Below are positions 18,010 through 27,410 of a stretch of DNA of 64,000 bases, one piece after another. Each line of letters opens with the position of its first letter. Within the stretch, counting starts at the first letter, position 1. The DNA is from Paracoccaceae bacterium. GTDB taxonomy: Bacteria > Pseudomonadota > Alphaproteobacteria > Rhodobacterales > Rhodobacteraceae. Where the stretch lies: NCBI GenBank assembly GCA_024742575.1, contig JANSYF010000006.1:1-64000 (forward strand), read 5' to 3'. Below the pieces are notes generated by a model. That model was not told the origin of the DNA. It did not search any database and was given only the letters and a program-made list of their open reading frames with translations. The position numbers were made by a program, and so were the translations under genes.

Positions 18010-18984
18010 TCATTCGCAGGCGTAAGACACACCGTTTGCCGCGTCGATCTTGCGGATCACTTCCCAGAATTCCTTGTAGGTCATGGGCAGGAACTGACCC
18101 TCATTCGACTTTTCGAACTCGGCCTTCAGCGTTGTGCCTTCCCATTCAAAATTGAAAAACGCGTTCTTGATCTTGTCTTTCAACTCGGGCGTCAGGTTAT
18201 GCGCGGTGCCGAAACCGGTCGTCGGGAAGGTCTGCGATTTATAGATGGATGACACCTGATCTGGGGAAATCACCTCACGTTCGATCATCCGGCTCATCAC
18301 CGAGTTGGCGATGGCGGCAGCCGGATAATCCTTATTGGCCACCCCAAGGATTGAGTTGTCATGTTTGCCCGAGAAAACCGGCTCAAAATCACGTTCAGCT
18401 TCCAACCCGAATTCCGCCTTCAGGATCGCAGACGGTGCCTTGAAACCAGAATTGGATGTGGGCGACGTAAACGCCAACTGCGTGCCCTTGATGTCGGCAG
18501 GCGACGCGATGCCGGAACCGGGATAGGTGATGATCTCCATCTCGTAGCCGAAATTGCCATCTTCTGACGCCATAATGGTGAATGGATTGAACCCGGCGCA
18601 GTTCACAGCCAGAGGGTTTGATCCGGTGTTGAAGCCTGCGATATGGAGACGGCCTGACCGCATCGCCTCGATCTGGGCTGCGTTATTCTGAACTGGGAAG
18701 AACACGACGGATTTGCCAGTCTCCGCTTCCAGGTGTGTCAGGAAATCCGACCATGCTTCTTTATACACCGCGGGGTCTTCCACAGGCGTGTACGCAAAGA
18801 TCAGCGTATCCGGATCCACGAGATCGGCCGGATCGGTTGGTGTGTCGGCTAGCAGATCGCCATCAACGTCGCAGAAACGATCATCCAGATCCCCACGCGG
18901 GCAATCCTGTGCAGACGCAGTGGTTCCGAACGACATCAACGCGATCGCAGATGCGCCCAACATTAGTTTGATATCCAGTTTCAT
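18010..18984 (-). CDS. phnD: Phosphate/phosphite/phosphonate-family periplasmic binding protein
   Basis: 324 residues from the ATG at 18984, preceded by GGGAGGAAG. A signal peptide ends near FGTTASAQ. The mature protein has the PhnD fold signatures LIFAYTPVEDPAVYKEAW, LHIAGFNTGS and GTQLAFTSPTSNSG. It also carries an N-terminal acidic insert near GDLDDRFCDVDGD. Family ligands include phosphonates, phosphite and organophosphates. No C-P lyase or phosphonatase gene is nearby, while a HAD hydrolase and a GlpR-like regulator are, so a phosphate ester is as likely as a phosphonate. Confidence 0.9.
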   Translation of the reverse strand: MKLDIKLMLGASAIALMSFGTTASAQDCPRGDLDDRFCDVDGDLLADTPTDPADLVDPDTLIFAYTPVEDPAVYKEAWSDFLTHLEAETGKSVVFFPVQNNAAQIEAMRSGRLHIAGFNTGSNPLAVNCAGFNPFTIMASEDGNFGYEMEIITYPGSGIASPADIKGTQLAFTSPTSNSGFKAPSAILKAEFGLEAERDFEPVFSGKHDNSILGVANKDYPAAAIANSVMSRMIEREVISPDQVSSIYKSQTFPTTGFGTAHNLTPELKDKIKNAFFNFEWEGTTLKAEFEKSNEGQFLPMTYKEFWEVIRKIDAANGVSYACE

Positions 18985-19037
18985 GTAACTTCCTCCCAAT
19001 TGCGCGGTGTTTTTCACCGCTTTACGTTCTCTTTACG

Positions 19038-19853
19038 TTAGGCTGATCGTGCGACGACCACCTCAACATCAGCCCCTTCGAGCTTTGCCAAAAGCTCGCC
19101 TTTTGGGCGGGCATCTACGACAATTGAATTCAGGTCCGACATGTCGCCGACATGCGCGAGGCCCTTGCGACCGAACTTGTGAGAATCGATGAGCAGATGC
19201 CGCTTTGCCGCACGGCTGAGCATCATACGCTTTACCGCAGCAAACCCGCGAACCGTTTCAGACGGGCCTTCGGCTGAAAGGCCCGAAGCCCCAATCATGC
19301 AGCGATCAACGTTGAACCGCGCCAGAAATTCCAACGTTTCGGTCCCGATCACTGCAGACTCCGCGGCAAGGTATTCGCCCGGGCACAGCAGCACTTCGGG
19401 TGCACCGTGGCCGATCGTCATGGCTACTGGGATCGAATTGGTGATGACTGTGCACTGCGTTCCAAGAAACGCGAGCGCGCGCGCCAATTGGATGGTGGTC
19501 GATCCGGAATCAATCATGACGGTCTCCCCGTCCTGCACCATCTTGGCCGCTTTCAACCCAATGCGTTCGCGCTCTTCGATCCGGGCGCTGGTACGTTCAT
19601 CAAGACCCGGATAATGCCCCTGCGCAGGGGCTGATGCCCCGCCGTGCGCGCGGGCGATCAATCCATCATCGGACAACGCATCAAAGTCGCGCCGCACCGT
19701 TTCGGTCGAGACATTGAACCGACGTGCCAGTTCGCTGATCCGCACATGCGGACGCAACTTCAATTCCAACAGAATCTGTCGACGTCGGTCGGATTTCTTA
19801 AGCCGATCCCGGCTCTTTTCCGCACTGGCGTCCCGTGTTTGAGTGTTTGACAT
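19038..19853 (-). CDS. DeoR/GlpR-family transcriptional regulator
   Basis: 271 residues from the ATG at 19853; the open frame extends further upstream but homology begins after it. The N-terminal DeoR helix-turn-helix is RRRQILLELK...ISELARRFNVSTETVRRDFDALS, followed by the sugar-phosphate isomerase-like effector domain with MIDSGSTTIQLARAL and LLIDSHKFGRKGL. DeoR-family proteins usually repress and respond to phosphorylated sugars or glycerol-3-phosphate. It precedes phnD by 53 bases on the same strand and is divergent from the Na+/Pi symporter, so it could control both. The effector clue favours a sugar-phosphate-like import substrate. Confidence 0.88.
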   Translation of the reverse strand: MSNTQTRDASAEKSRDRLKKSDRRRQILLELKLRPHVRISELARRFNVSTETVRRDFDALSDDGLIARAHGGASAPAQGHYPGLDERTSARIEERERIGLKAAKMVQDGETVMIDSGSTTIQLARALAFLGTQCTVITNSIPVAMTIGHGAPEVLLCPGEYLAAESAVIGTETLEFLARFNVDRCMIGASGLSAEGPSETVRGFAAVKRMMLSRAAKRHLLIDSHKFGRKGLAHVGDMSDLNSIVVDARPKGELLAKLEGADVEVVVARSA

Positions 19854-20022
19854 CCGTCGCCCCGACTCGAATTCTAGATCATTTTTGTGGTCTTTCCGAC
19901 ATTTTGCAAATATTTTTGTTGTATAAACCCCATCATGGTGATCAAAATTCCCTAAACACCACCAATCACAAAGGTACTTTGCCAATTATGCTTCGGCACA
20001 TCGCTGCCTACGACGGGTTGAT

Positions 20023-21684
20023 ATGATCATCCTCGCCACACATCTCGCCGCGGCAGTCGCGCTTTTGCTTTGGTCGACACGATTGATCCGAACAGGCGTC
20101 GAACGCGCGTTCATGCCCGAGCTAAAAATCGTGCTCAAACGATTATCTGGCAACGCTGTTTCCGCGGCGGCAGGAGGAAGTCTGGCCGCAATGGTGATGC
20201 AGAGTGCTACAGCGGTAGCGCTGATTAGCGCAGGATTTGCGATATCTGGAATGCTTGCGCCTCAGACTGCATTGATCTTGCTTTTCGGCGCAGAGCTTGG
20301 ATCAGCCTTGATGACGCGCGTGCTGATCCTTCCGGTTGAGACTGTCCTTCCCTTCGCTTTGTTGATCGGCGTGATTGCCTTTTTCAAAGCAAACACCCGC
20401 AAGACCAAACAGGTTGGACGTATTATCATTGGTCTCGCGCTGGTGTTCATTTCCCTTGGCATGATCCGCGAAGCCACAGCGCCCATCAGTGAGAATGCCA
20501 TTATCCAAAGCATTGCTGCCTATTTCCGCGATGATCTCATCAGCGCATACGCGCTTGGCGCACTAATGACGTGGGCTATGCACTCAAGCCTTGCAGCCGT
20601 TCTCACATTTGCGACCTTTGCGGCCACAGGTCTAATTGCCCCTCCAGTTGCAGCGGCCTTGGTCATCGGCACAAACATGGGCGGTGCAGTGATCCCCTTT
20701 GCGCTGTTGTGGTCGGCTGAAAGGCCCGCACGCGTGATCGTCTTGGGAAACCTTATGGCGCGAGGCACCATGTCGCTGGTTTTCCTCGGGATTCTGCTCA
20801 GCGGCACTGTCGACCTCAGCTATTTCGGAGCCAGCGCTGGTGCGCAGGTCGTCATGCTGCACATCGTTTTGAACAGCGCAGTGTTGCTAGTCGCGCTTCC
20901 GTTGGTCGGAATGATCGTCCGTGTTGTCGACTCCACACTTCCCCGTCACAGCACGCCAGAAACGGACTCGCTTACAGCACTGGACCCAGATGCGCTGAAC
21001 CATGCACCGCTGGCGTTGGCTTGCGCACAGCGGGAATTGTTGCGGATGTCAGAAACCGTGCAGGCCATTCTGGTACCGGTTATGCATCTCTTCCGCACTT
21101 GGGACCCGGAACAAGCCCGTGTGATCGAACGTCGCGAAGACGAAATCGACAGGATGCACTTTGAGACGAAAATCTACGTGTCCCGATTGCGCGAGACCAA
21201 TATCAAACCATCACAGGACAAGAAGACGCTGGAGATCGTGGCGATGGCCAACAGCCTCGAAGAAGCTGCCGATCGCATTGCAGTGACTTTGGTCTCATTG
21301 GCTAAAAAAATGTCGGACGAGGCGATCACCTTTTCCGACGAAGGCCTTGCAGATATCGCGCATTTCCATGACCAGATCGTCACCAACGGTCAGCTGGCAC
21401 TCAGCGTTCTGACAACTGGCGATGCAGAGGCAGCACGACAGCTGGTGGCGGAAAAAGACCGTATTCGCATTGAAGAACAGAAGCTTCAGGAACGCCACCT
21501 CAAACGTTTGCAGCGCGGGGCAACCGCCAGCATCGAAACCACCAACATCCACCAGGAAACTTTGCGGGTATTGAAGCAGATCAACGCCGCCCTGACCTAT
21601 GTCGCCTACCCGATCGCAGAGGAAACCGGCGATCTTCTTGAAAGCCGTCTTGCCCGCCCGCGCAGCGTCGGAGGGGCCGCATGA
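20023..21684 (+). CDS. Na+/phosphate symporter family protein with PhoU-like C-terminus
   Basis: 553 residues. The N-terminal about 310 residues have eight or so hydrophobic segments arranged as an inverted repeat; the first repeat has the hallmark MQSATAVALISAGFA, the second a weaker AMHSSLAAVLTFA. The C-terminal about 200 residues are helical and PhoU-like. The family (NptA/YjbB) moves phosphate with Na+, either in or out. Its divergent placement against the organophosphate importer suggests a phosphate balance role, for example exporting Pi released by the HAD enzyme, which is inference. The Nudix gene start overlaps its stop by four bases. Confidence 0.88.
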   Translation: MIILATHLAAAVALLLWSTRLIRTGVERAFMPELKIVLKRLSGNAVSAAAGGSLAAMVMQSATAVALISAGFAISGMLAPQTALILLFGAELGSALMTRVLILPVETVLPFALLIGVIAFFKANTRKTKQVGRIIIGLALVFISLGMIREATAPISENAIIQSIAAYFRDDLISAYALGALMTWAMHSSLAAVLTFATFAATGLIAPPVAAALVIGTNMGGAVIPFALLWSAERPARVIVLGNLMARGTMSLVFLGILLSGTVDLSYFGASAGAQVVMLHIVLNSAVLLVALPLVGMIVRVVDSTLPRHSTPETDSLTALDPDALNHAPLALACAQRELLRMSETVQAILVPVMHLFRTWDPEQARVIERREDEIDRMHFETKIYVSRLRETNIKPSQDKKTLEIVAMANSLEEAADRIAVTLVSLAKKMSDEAITFSDEGLADIAHFHDQIVTNGQLALSVLTTGDAEAARQLVAEKDRIRIEEQKLQERHLKRLQRGATASIETTNIHQETLRVLKQINAALTYVAYPIAEETGDLLESRLARPRSVGGAA

Positions 21685-22148
21685 CCAACGCCAAGGCCCC
21701 CACTGATCAGATCGCCGCGCTGCCCGTGCATTGGGACAAGAACGGAAAATTGCGCGTCCTCATGGTGACGTCACGAGATCGGGGTCGTTGGGTGATGCCC
21801 AAAGGCTGGCAAATGGACGGTAAAAAACCATGGCGCGCTGCCGAAATCGAAGCTCTCGAAGAAGCTGGGGCAGTAGGTTTCATTTCGGATACCCCCATTG
21901 GGCATTACCACTACGACAAGCGATTGGACGACGGGACAAGCACACCCTGCCGCGTGATGCTCTATCCAATGGTGGTTGAGAAGCTCAAACGTCGATGGAA
22001 GGAACGGAAACAAAGAAAACGGCATTGGTTCTCACCCAAGAAGGCAGCCAAGCTAGTTGAAGAAAAAGAGCTTTCGGAACTTCTTCGCGAAGTTGCCGAA
22101 AATCGCAAAACCATAACCATTATCGAGGACATGCGAAAATCCGCATAG
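21681..22148 (+). CDS. Nudix hydrolase (DIPP-like) with altered Nudix box
   Basis: 155 residues. The fold markers WVMPKGW and the motif GKKPWRAAEIEALEEAGAVG are Nudix, related to diphosphoinositol/diadenosine polyphosphate hydrolases. Compared with Gx5Ex7REUxEExGU the first Glu is Lys and the Arg of RE is Ile, while the metal-binding EALEEAG glutamates remain. The C-terminal third is lysine/arginine rich (KLKRRWKERKQRKRHWF). It is translationally coupled to the Na+/Pi symporter, which fits a role in cleaving a phosphorylated signalling compound linked to phosphate status; that role is inference. Confidence 0.85.
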   Translation: MTNAKAPTDQIAALPVHWDKNGKLRVLMVTSRDRGRWVMPKGWQMDGKKPWRAAEIEALEEAGAVGFISDTPIGHYHYDKRLDDGTSTPCRVMLYPMVVEKLKRRWKERKQRKRHWFSPKKAAKLVEEKELSELLREVAENRKTITIIEDMRKSA

Positions 22149-22201
22149 TTTTGGGCACATCAATAGAAACCACAAAAGCTGAACTGAAACGGGTGGGTAT
22201 A

Positions 22202-22440
22202 GTGAAGAAATCGACCACAACGACCCTCGGGGCAGTGATTGCGCTGGCTATATAGATGTCCGCGGCTCAAGCAGAGAAGCTATCGCTGTCTTGTTCGGCG
22301 TAGGAAGAATGGTGCGCAACTGATGACCCGCAGCTTTCAGGATGCCGCCGTTATCGACATGAACATGACCCGCTAATCCTCGGGTGCAACCTATGCGCAG
22401 GTCCGGGCCGAAGCATGAAACCCAAAAAGCCGACGTCCGG
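22202..22440 (+). pseudogene. Remnant of an ABC transporter solute-binding protein gene
   Basis: A frame beginning KKSTTTTLGAVIALAI, a typical signal peptide, hits TAG at once, then continues as MSAAQAEKLSLSCSA, another TAG, EEWCAT, a frame change, and MTRSFQDAAVIDMNMTR, TAA, SSGATYAQVRAEA, TGA. Read through, this is the start of a periplasmic iron(III)/polyamine-type binding protein. At least four stops and one frameshift make it non-functional, and the remainder of the gene is gone. It fills most of the gap between the Nudix gene and hutC. Confidence 0.75.
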
Positions 22441-22546
22441 CTTGGACAGTTCAGCAGGCGAATGAATGGGCCGAACTGTCACCGTCAAGTTTTGGATAGA
22501 TGGCAATCCGCGCGTCGGTGGCATGGGTTTCCGAGTTTTTAAGATA

Positions 22547-23242
22547 TCAACTCCGAGCAGAGAGCTGATAACCCGGCGCAGCCACGGCCTGTACGGTTGT
22601 AATCGGCGACGGCCCGATCCACGTGGTCCGCTCGATGACGAACAATGCGCCACCCACGGGCGTCGAGAGGTGTTGCGCTGTCTCGCCTTCTGCGCTCATT
22701 GCGGAGAACCTGACTTCGATGCGACTGTAGGGCTTATGACGAACGAGCCATTCGTTTGCACTTTCCAGCGTCAAATCGACGGACAAGATCTCAGGCGTCG
22801 AAGTTATGTCTATCCACCGATCCTCAAGAATGTAGGGTCGGTTGTCAGCAAGGTGCAGTGACTTCACATTCAGCATCTGAACAGCCTGCTGAATTCCGAA
22901 ACACGCCATGATCGCAAGTGGTGTTTCTTTGAGTTCGCGGCTGATCAGCTGATAATTATACTTTGCACCGCGTTGCTCCACTTCACGGCGGGTGATGGGA
23001 ATGTCGAACGTGGCTCGAGTGACGGGGTCGGTCCGGACATGGGTGCCCCCCTTGCGCTTGCGTTCGACCAACCCGGCAAGCGAAAGGTCCTGCATGGCGC
23101 GATGCACCGTTGTGCGAGCACAGCCCAATTCCAATGCAATATCTTCGTCCCGAGGAAGCTTGTCACCCGGCTCGTAAGTTCTGTTCAGGATCCGCGCGCG
23201 GATCTCGTCACGGACATCGGTCCATGAAATGCGCGTTTCCAC
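22547..23242 (-). CDS. hutC: Histidine utilisation repressor (GntR/UTRA family)
   Basis: 231 residues from a GTG at 23242, directly after the hutF stop; a longer frame overlaps hutF and is unlikely, and a TTG two codons earlier is possible. N-terminal GntR winged helix (WTDVRDEIRARIL, PGDKLPRDEDIALELGCARTTVHRAMQDL) and a C-terminal UTRA effector domain. The HutC family represses hut genes and is released by urocanate. The gene lies in the hut cluster, downstream of and probably co-transcribed with hutF. A candidate operator is in the hutF-hutI gap. Confidence 0.92.
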   Translation of the reverse strand: METRISWTDVRDEIRARILNRTYEPGDKLPRDEDIALELGCARTTVHRAMQDLSLAGLVERKRKGGTHVRTDPVTRATFDIPITRREVEQRGAKYNYQLISRELKETPLAIMACFGIQQAVQMLNVKSLHLADNRPYILEDRWIDITSTPEILSVDLTLESANEWLVRHKPYSRIEVRFSAMSAEGETAQHLSTPVGGALFVIERTTWIGPSPITTVQAVAAPGYQLSARS

Positions 23243-23244
23243 GT

Positions 23245-24612
23245 TCAAATATCCGTCTCCAAACGGTTCATCGTCAGCTTGTATCTTTCGACTATCGCAT
23301 CGCGCCGGAAATGGCGACCGTTCGTCACAACGTGCCGACCCGCGCTCCAAACTTCGCGAATACAGGATTGGCCGCCGCCACCAAAGATAAGGCTGTCGAG
23401 CACAGCATCTCCGTGGCGATTGCAAAGCCATTCGTTGTCATCATCCAACGCGACAAGATCTGCCAAAGCTTTAACTTCGATACGACCACTGTTGCGGCCG
23501 CCCGCGCGTGCGCCACCGTTTGCTGCGATGTCGAACAAGACGCGACCGGTTGAACGGTCGCGCGTTGCCAATGCAGCTCTAGACCGGTCTCGCAGACGTT
23601 GAGAATACTCAAGCGTCTTCAATTCATCGAACAGGGAAATCTGGATATTGGAGTCAGACCCAAAACCGACCGCCCCCTCTGCGTCCAAATACGTCGTGCC
23701 GTTGAAGATGCCATCGCCAAGGCTCGACTCCGTGATCGGGCAAAGACCTGCAACAGCACCGGTTTGCGCAAGCGCAATTGTCTCTGTGTTCGTCATCTGT
23801 GTGCAATGGATCAGACACCACCGTGCGTCGACCGGGTGATTGTCCAGCAGCCATTCGGTTGGCCGAGCATTGAAATGCGCAAAGACCTCGTCAACCTCGG
23901 CCACCTGTTCAGCAAGATGCATGTGAACAGGGCCCGTTGCCGAATGTTCTACGACAGTGCGCAAGCCCGACGGGTCCACTGCGCGCAGGGAATGTGGCGC
24001 AACGCCAATGGCATTGTCCGCGAAGCCGTGGACAAGCGCAGCCGCAGCGTCAGCATGCAAACTCAGAAAACGGTCGGGATCATTACCGAACCGCTGCTGG
24101 CCGCCATTCAGAGAACGCAAGTCACACCCGCCAAACTGGTAATAAACAGGCAGTAAGGTCAGACCGATCCCAGCTGCACAGGAAGCGGCCACGATCCTTT
24201 CTGACATTTCCCCAAGGTTGGCATAGGGTACGCCGCCCACGTCGTGGTGCAGGTAGTGAAACTCTGCGACCGCACCAAACCCGGCTTCGAGCATTTCCAT
24301 GAAAACAAGTGCTGCAATCGCTTCGACATCTTCCGGCGTCAACTGGTCAAGGAACTTGTACATCAGCCGACGCCAGCTCCAGAAACTGTCCTTTGGGTCG
24401 GGACCTTTTGCTTCGGTCAGTCCCGCCATAGCCCTTTGAAATGAATGGCTGTGAAGATTGTGCGGCGCTGGCAGCAAGACCCCGGCACGGTGGGTCGGCG
24501 CTTGCGAGAAAGACCCAACGTGTTCGATTCGCCCCTTCTCGCAGATCGTCACCTCGCGATCCGATTGCCATCCAGAGGGAGTAAGGCACTGTTTCGCGTG
24601 GATGATCTGCAC
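23245..24612 (-). CDS. hutF: Formimidoylglutamate deiminase
   Basis: 455 residues from a GTG at 24612 with GGAG seven bases upstream; an ATG at 24648 is possible but would put the start into the promoter-operator region. Amidohydrolase metal ligands are seen in NLHSHSFQRAMAG, HLAEQ and IHCTQM, with a later GFGSDSN. The enzyme converts N-formimidoyl-L-glutamate to N-formyl-L-glutamate plus ammonia, the five-step histidine route, and so pairs with hutG. It is divergent from hutIHGU. Confidence 0.93.
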   Translation of the reverse strand: MQIIHAKQCLTPSGWQSDREVTICEKGRIEHVGSFSQAPTHRAGVLLPAPHNLHSHSFQRAMAGLTEAKGPDPKDSFWSWRRLMYKFLDQLTPEDVEAIAALVFMEMLEAGFGAVAEFHYLHHDVGGVPYANLGEMSERIVAASCAAGIGLTLLPVYYQFGGCDLRSLNGGQQRFGNDPDRFLSLHADAAAALVHGFADNAIGVAPHSLRAVDPSGLRTVVEHSATGPVHMHLAEQVAEVDEVFAHFNARPTEWLLDNHPVDARWCLIHCTQMTNTETIALAQTGAVAGLCPITESSLGDGIFNGTTYLDAEGAVGFGSDSNIQISLFDELKTLEYSQRLRDRSRAALATRDRSTGRVLFDIAANGGARAGGRNSGRIEVKALADLVALDDDNEWLCNRHGDAVLDSLIFGGGGQSCIREVWSAGRHVVTNGRHFRRDAIVERYKLTMNRLETDI

Positions 24613-24625
24613 GTCAACAACTCCA

Positions 24626-24653
24626 TTGACAATTTTATGTAGGTACATATTAA
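24626..24653 (+). promoter_or_regulatory. hutI promoter with overlapping palindromic operator
   Basis: A -35 box TTGACA (24626-24631) and a -10-like TATTAA (24648-24653) are 16 bases apart. The spacer carries the perfect inverted repeat TATGTA-GG-TACATA (24636-24649). Binding there would block the plus-strand promoter and lie just upstream of hutF on the other strand, as expected for HutC control of both arms. Confidence 0.6.
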
Positions 24654-24684
24654 TTTTAAAAGGGATTTATTGCAAGGAAGACAA

Positions 24685-25887
24685 ATGCCGCAACACTTTG
24701 TCATTTCCGGAGCAAAGATAGCCACTTTGGTGCATGAGGCTTATGGGTACGACCTGCTCGAAGACGCAGCCATCGTGGTTGACGGTGACACCGTCGCTTG
24801 GGTTGGCCCTTCAGCCGATGTCCCCTCCAGCTACAGCGAGTTCGAACACCAAGATCATACAGGTCGATTGATCACTCCCGCGCTCATCGACTGTCACACG
24901 CACATCGTTCACGGCGGCAATCGCGCCCGCGAATTCGAAATGCGGCTGAACGGTGCCAGCTATGAAGAGATCGCCCGCGCCGGGGGGGGGATCGTGTCCA
25001 CCGTTGCGGCCACACGTGGGGCCTCAGAGGCCGAGTTGCTGCAAAACGCCCTGCCCCGCATCGACGCGCTAATTGCCCAAGGTGTCGCAACGGTCGAGAT
25101 CAAGTCGGGTTACGGGCTGGACCACGACACCGAGTTGAAGATGCTGCGCGTCGCCCGTGCACTGGGCCGGGCCCGGCCGATCCGGGTTGTGACCAGTTTC
25201 CTTGGCGCGCATGCGGTCCCGAAGGGCAACGATGCGGACAGATATATCGACGACGTTTGCATCCCGGCACTGCGCGCGGCCCATGCCGAAGGCTTGGTCG
25301 ATGCGGTAGACGGGTTCTGCGAAGGGATTGCCTTTGACACCGCGCAGATCGCGCGGGTGTTCGATGTGGCGCAGGAACTTGGCCTGCCAGTCAAACTGCA
25401 TGCCGAGCAGCTGAGCCATCTAGGCGGGACAGCCCTTGCCGCAAAATACAGCGCGCTTTCCGCTGACCATGTGGAATACGCGACCGAGGAAGACGCCAAG
25501 GCGCTGGCCGCGTCCGGAACAGTGGCCGTTCTTTTGCCGGGCGCATTCTACACAATCCACGAAACCCAAGCGCCCCCAGTTCAGGCGTTCCGTGATAACG
25601 GCGTTTCGATGGCCGTGGGCACCGATTGGAACCCCGGCTCCTCACCTCTTGGGTCGATTCTGCTGGCGATGAACATGGCCTGCACCCTGTTCCGCCTCAC
25701 ACCGGCCGAGGCATTGGCGGGCACAACCCGCAATGCCGCGCGTGCGTTGGGTTTGAAGGATTGCGGCGTAATCGCCCCGGGAATGCGGGCCGATCTTGCA
25801 ATCTGGAACGTCAGCGATCCAGCAGAATTGTCATACGGCATCGGGATCAACCCATTGCACCGACGTATGTTCGGAGGCGTCCTTTGA
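24685..25887 (+). CDS. hutI: Imidazolonepropionase
   Basis: 400 residues from the ATG at 24685, with AAGGAAG just upstream; an in-frame start at 24670 has no such site. Amidohydrolase features: [12 protein letters not shown] metal pair, [31 protein letters not shown] and GTDWNPGSS. It opens the imidazolone ring to N-formimidoyl-glutamate. It is the first gene of hutIHGU, and its stop overlaps the hutH start. Confidence 0.95.
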   Translation: MPQHFVISGAKIATLVHEAYGYDLLEDAAIVVDGDTVAWVGPSADVPSSYSEFEHQDHTGRLITPALIDCHTHIVHGGNRAREFEMRLNGASYEEIARAGGGIVSTVAATRGASEAELLQNALPRIDALIAQGVATVEIKSGYGLDHDTELKMLRVARALGRARPIRVVTSFLGAHAVPKGNDADRYIDDVCIPALRAAHAEGLVDAVDGFCEGIAFDTAQIARVFDVAQELGLPVKLHAEQLSHLGGTALAAKYSALSADHVEYATEEDAKALAASGTVAVLLPGAFYTIHETQAPPVQAFRDNGVSMAVGTDWNPGSSPLGSILLAMNMACTLFRLTPAEALAGTTRNAARALGLKDCGVIAPGMRADLAIWNVSDPAELSYGIGINPLHRRMFGGVL

Positions 25888-27410
25888 CACACACCCTCAC
25901 CCCCGGCGCAACCACATTGGCGCAGTTGGAATGCCTGTGGCGTAACGGCGATACAGTGGCGCTGAACCCATCGGCCCGCCCTGATGTCGAAGCGTCGGCT
26001 GCGCTGATTGCCATGGCTGCGCGCGGCAATGCGCCGGTTTATGGCGTCAACACGGGCTTCGGCAAACTGGCCTCGGTGCGGATCGCACCGGACGACACGG
26101 AAACCCTGCAACGCAACTTGATCCTGTCGCATTGCTGCGGCGTCGGGGAACCGTTGGAACCCGCGACCACACGGTTGATGATGGCGCTCAAGCTGGTGTC
26201 ACTGGGGCGTGGCGCGTCAGGCGTGCGCTGGGACATCTGCGCCCTGATCGAGGCGATGCTGGCGCGCGGCGTGATCCCGGTGATCCCGGTGCAGGGATCG
26301 GTTGGGGCGTCGGGCGATCTGGCCCCGCTGGCGCATATGGCTGCGGTGATGATCGGGGCGGGCGAAGCTTTCATTGGCGGAGAGGTCATGCCCGGTGGCA
26401 CGGCGCTCAAAAAAGCTGGGCTGACCCCCGTTGTTCTTGGCCCGAAAGAGGGCCTCGCACTGATCAACGGCACGCAGTTCTCAACCGCCTGCGCACTGAC
26501 CGGGTTGTTCGAAGCATGGTGCGCTGCGCGGACGGCAATTGTCACCTCGGCATTGTCCACCGATGCGATCATGGGCTCCACCGCGCCGCTCAATCCGGCC
26601 ATTCATGCTTTGCGCGGGCATCGGGGCCAAATCGACGTGGCAACCGCGATGGCGCAACTGCTGGACGGCAGCGAAATCCGCGAAAGCCACAGGGACGGCG
26701 ACACCCGTGTGCAGGACCCCTATTGCATACGTTGCCAACCGCAGGTCACCGGTGCCGCCATCGACCTGTTGCGCTTAGCCGCACGCACGCTTGAGATCGA
26801 GGCCAATGCGGTGACGGACAACCCGCTTGTGATCGCGGAAACGGGCGAGATCCTGTCCGGTGGCAACTTCCACGCCGAACCCGTGGCCTTTGCCGCTGAC
26901 CAGATCGCGCTGGCCGTGGCCGAGATCGGTGCGATCGCACAGCGCCGGGTGGCGTTGATGGTCGATCCGACCCTCTCCTTTGACCTGCCGCCGTTCCTGA
27001 CGCCGGAGCCAGGTCTGAATTCTGGTCTCATGATTGCCGAAGTGACAACCGCCGCCTTGATGAGCGAAAACAAACATCTGGCGAACCCCTGTTCGACCGA
27101 CAGCACACCGACCTCCGCCAATCAAGAGGACCATGTGAGCATGGCCGCCCATGGCGCACGGCGGCTGGGACGCATGACACAGAACCTGTCGGTCATCCTT
27201 GGGATCGAAGCGATGTGCGCCGCCCAAGGTATTGAGCAACGTGCACCGCTCAAAACTTCGACAAGACTGCAAGCTGTAATGGCTAGCCTGCGCGCCGTCG
27301 TGCCTACCCTTCAACAGGACCGCTATCTCGCCCCGGACATTCAACGCGCTGCGACCTGCGTGAGCCAAGACATGTTCGCGCAAGCCGCTGGTTTGGAGGT
27401 CTCGTTATGA
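25884..27410 (+). CDS. hutH: Histidine ammonia-lyase
   Basis: 508 residues using a TTG start at 25884 that overlaps the hutI stop (TTGA) with GGAGG about five bases upstream; the frame is open much further upstream but inside hutI. The self-forming MIO prosthetic group comes from Ala142-Ser143-Gly144 in [19 protein letters not shown] and NPLVIAETG are also diagnostic. It deaminates histidine to urocanate. The overlap with hutG is four bases. Confidence 0.95.
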   Translation: MTHTLTPGATTLAQLECLWRNGDTVALNPSARPDVEASAALIAMAARGNAPVYGVNTGFGKLASVRIAPDDTETLQRNLILSHCCGVGEPLEPATTRLMMALKLVSLGRGASGVRWDICALIEAMLARGVIPVIPVQGSVGASGDLAPLAHMAAVMIGAGEAFIGGEVMPGGTALKKAGLTPVVLGPKEGLALINGTQFSTACALTGLFEAWCAARTAIVTSALSTDAIMGSTAPLNPAIHALRGHRGQIDVATAMAQLLDGSEIRESHRDGDTRVQDPYCIRCQPQVTGAAIDLLRLAARTLEIEANAVTDNPLVIAETGEILSGGNFHAEPVAFAADQIALAVAEIGAIAQRRVALMVDPTLSFDLPPFLTPEPGLNSGLMIAEVTTAALMSENKHLANPCSTDSTPTSANQEDHVSMAAHGARRLGRMTQNLSVILGIEAMCAAQGIEQRAPLKTSTRLQAVMASLRAVVPTLQQDRYLAPDIQRAATCVSQDMFAQAAGLEVSL

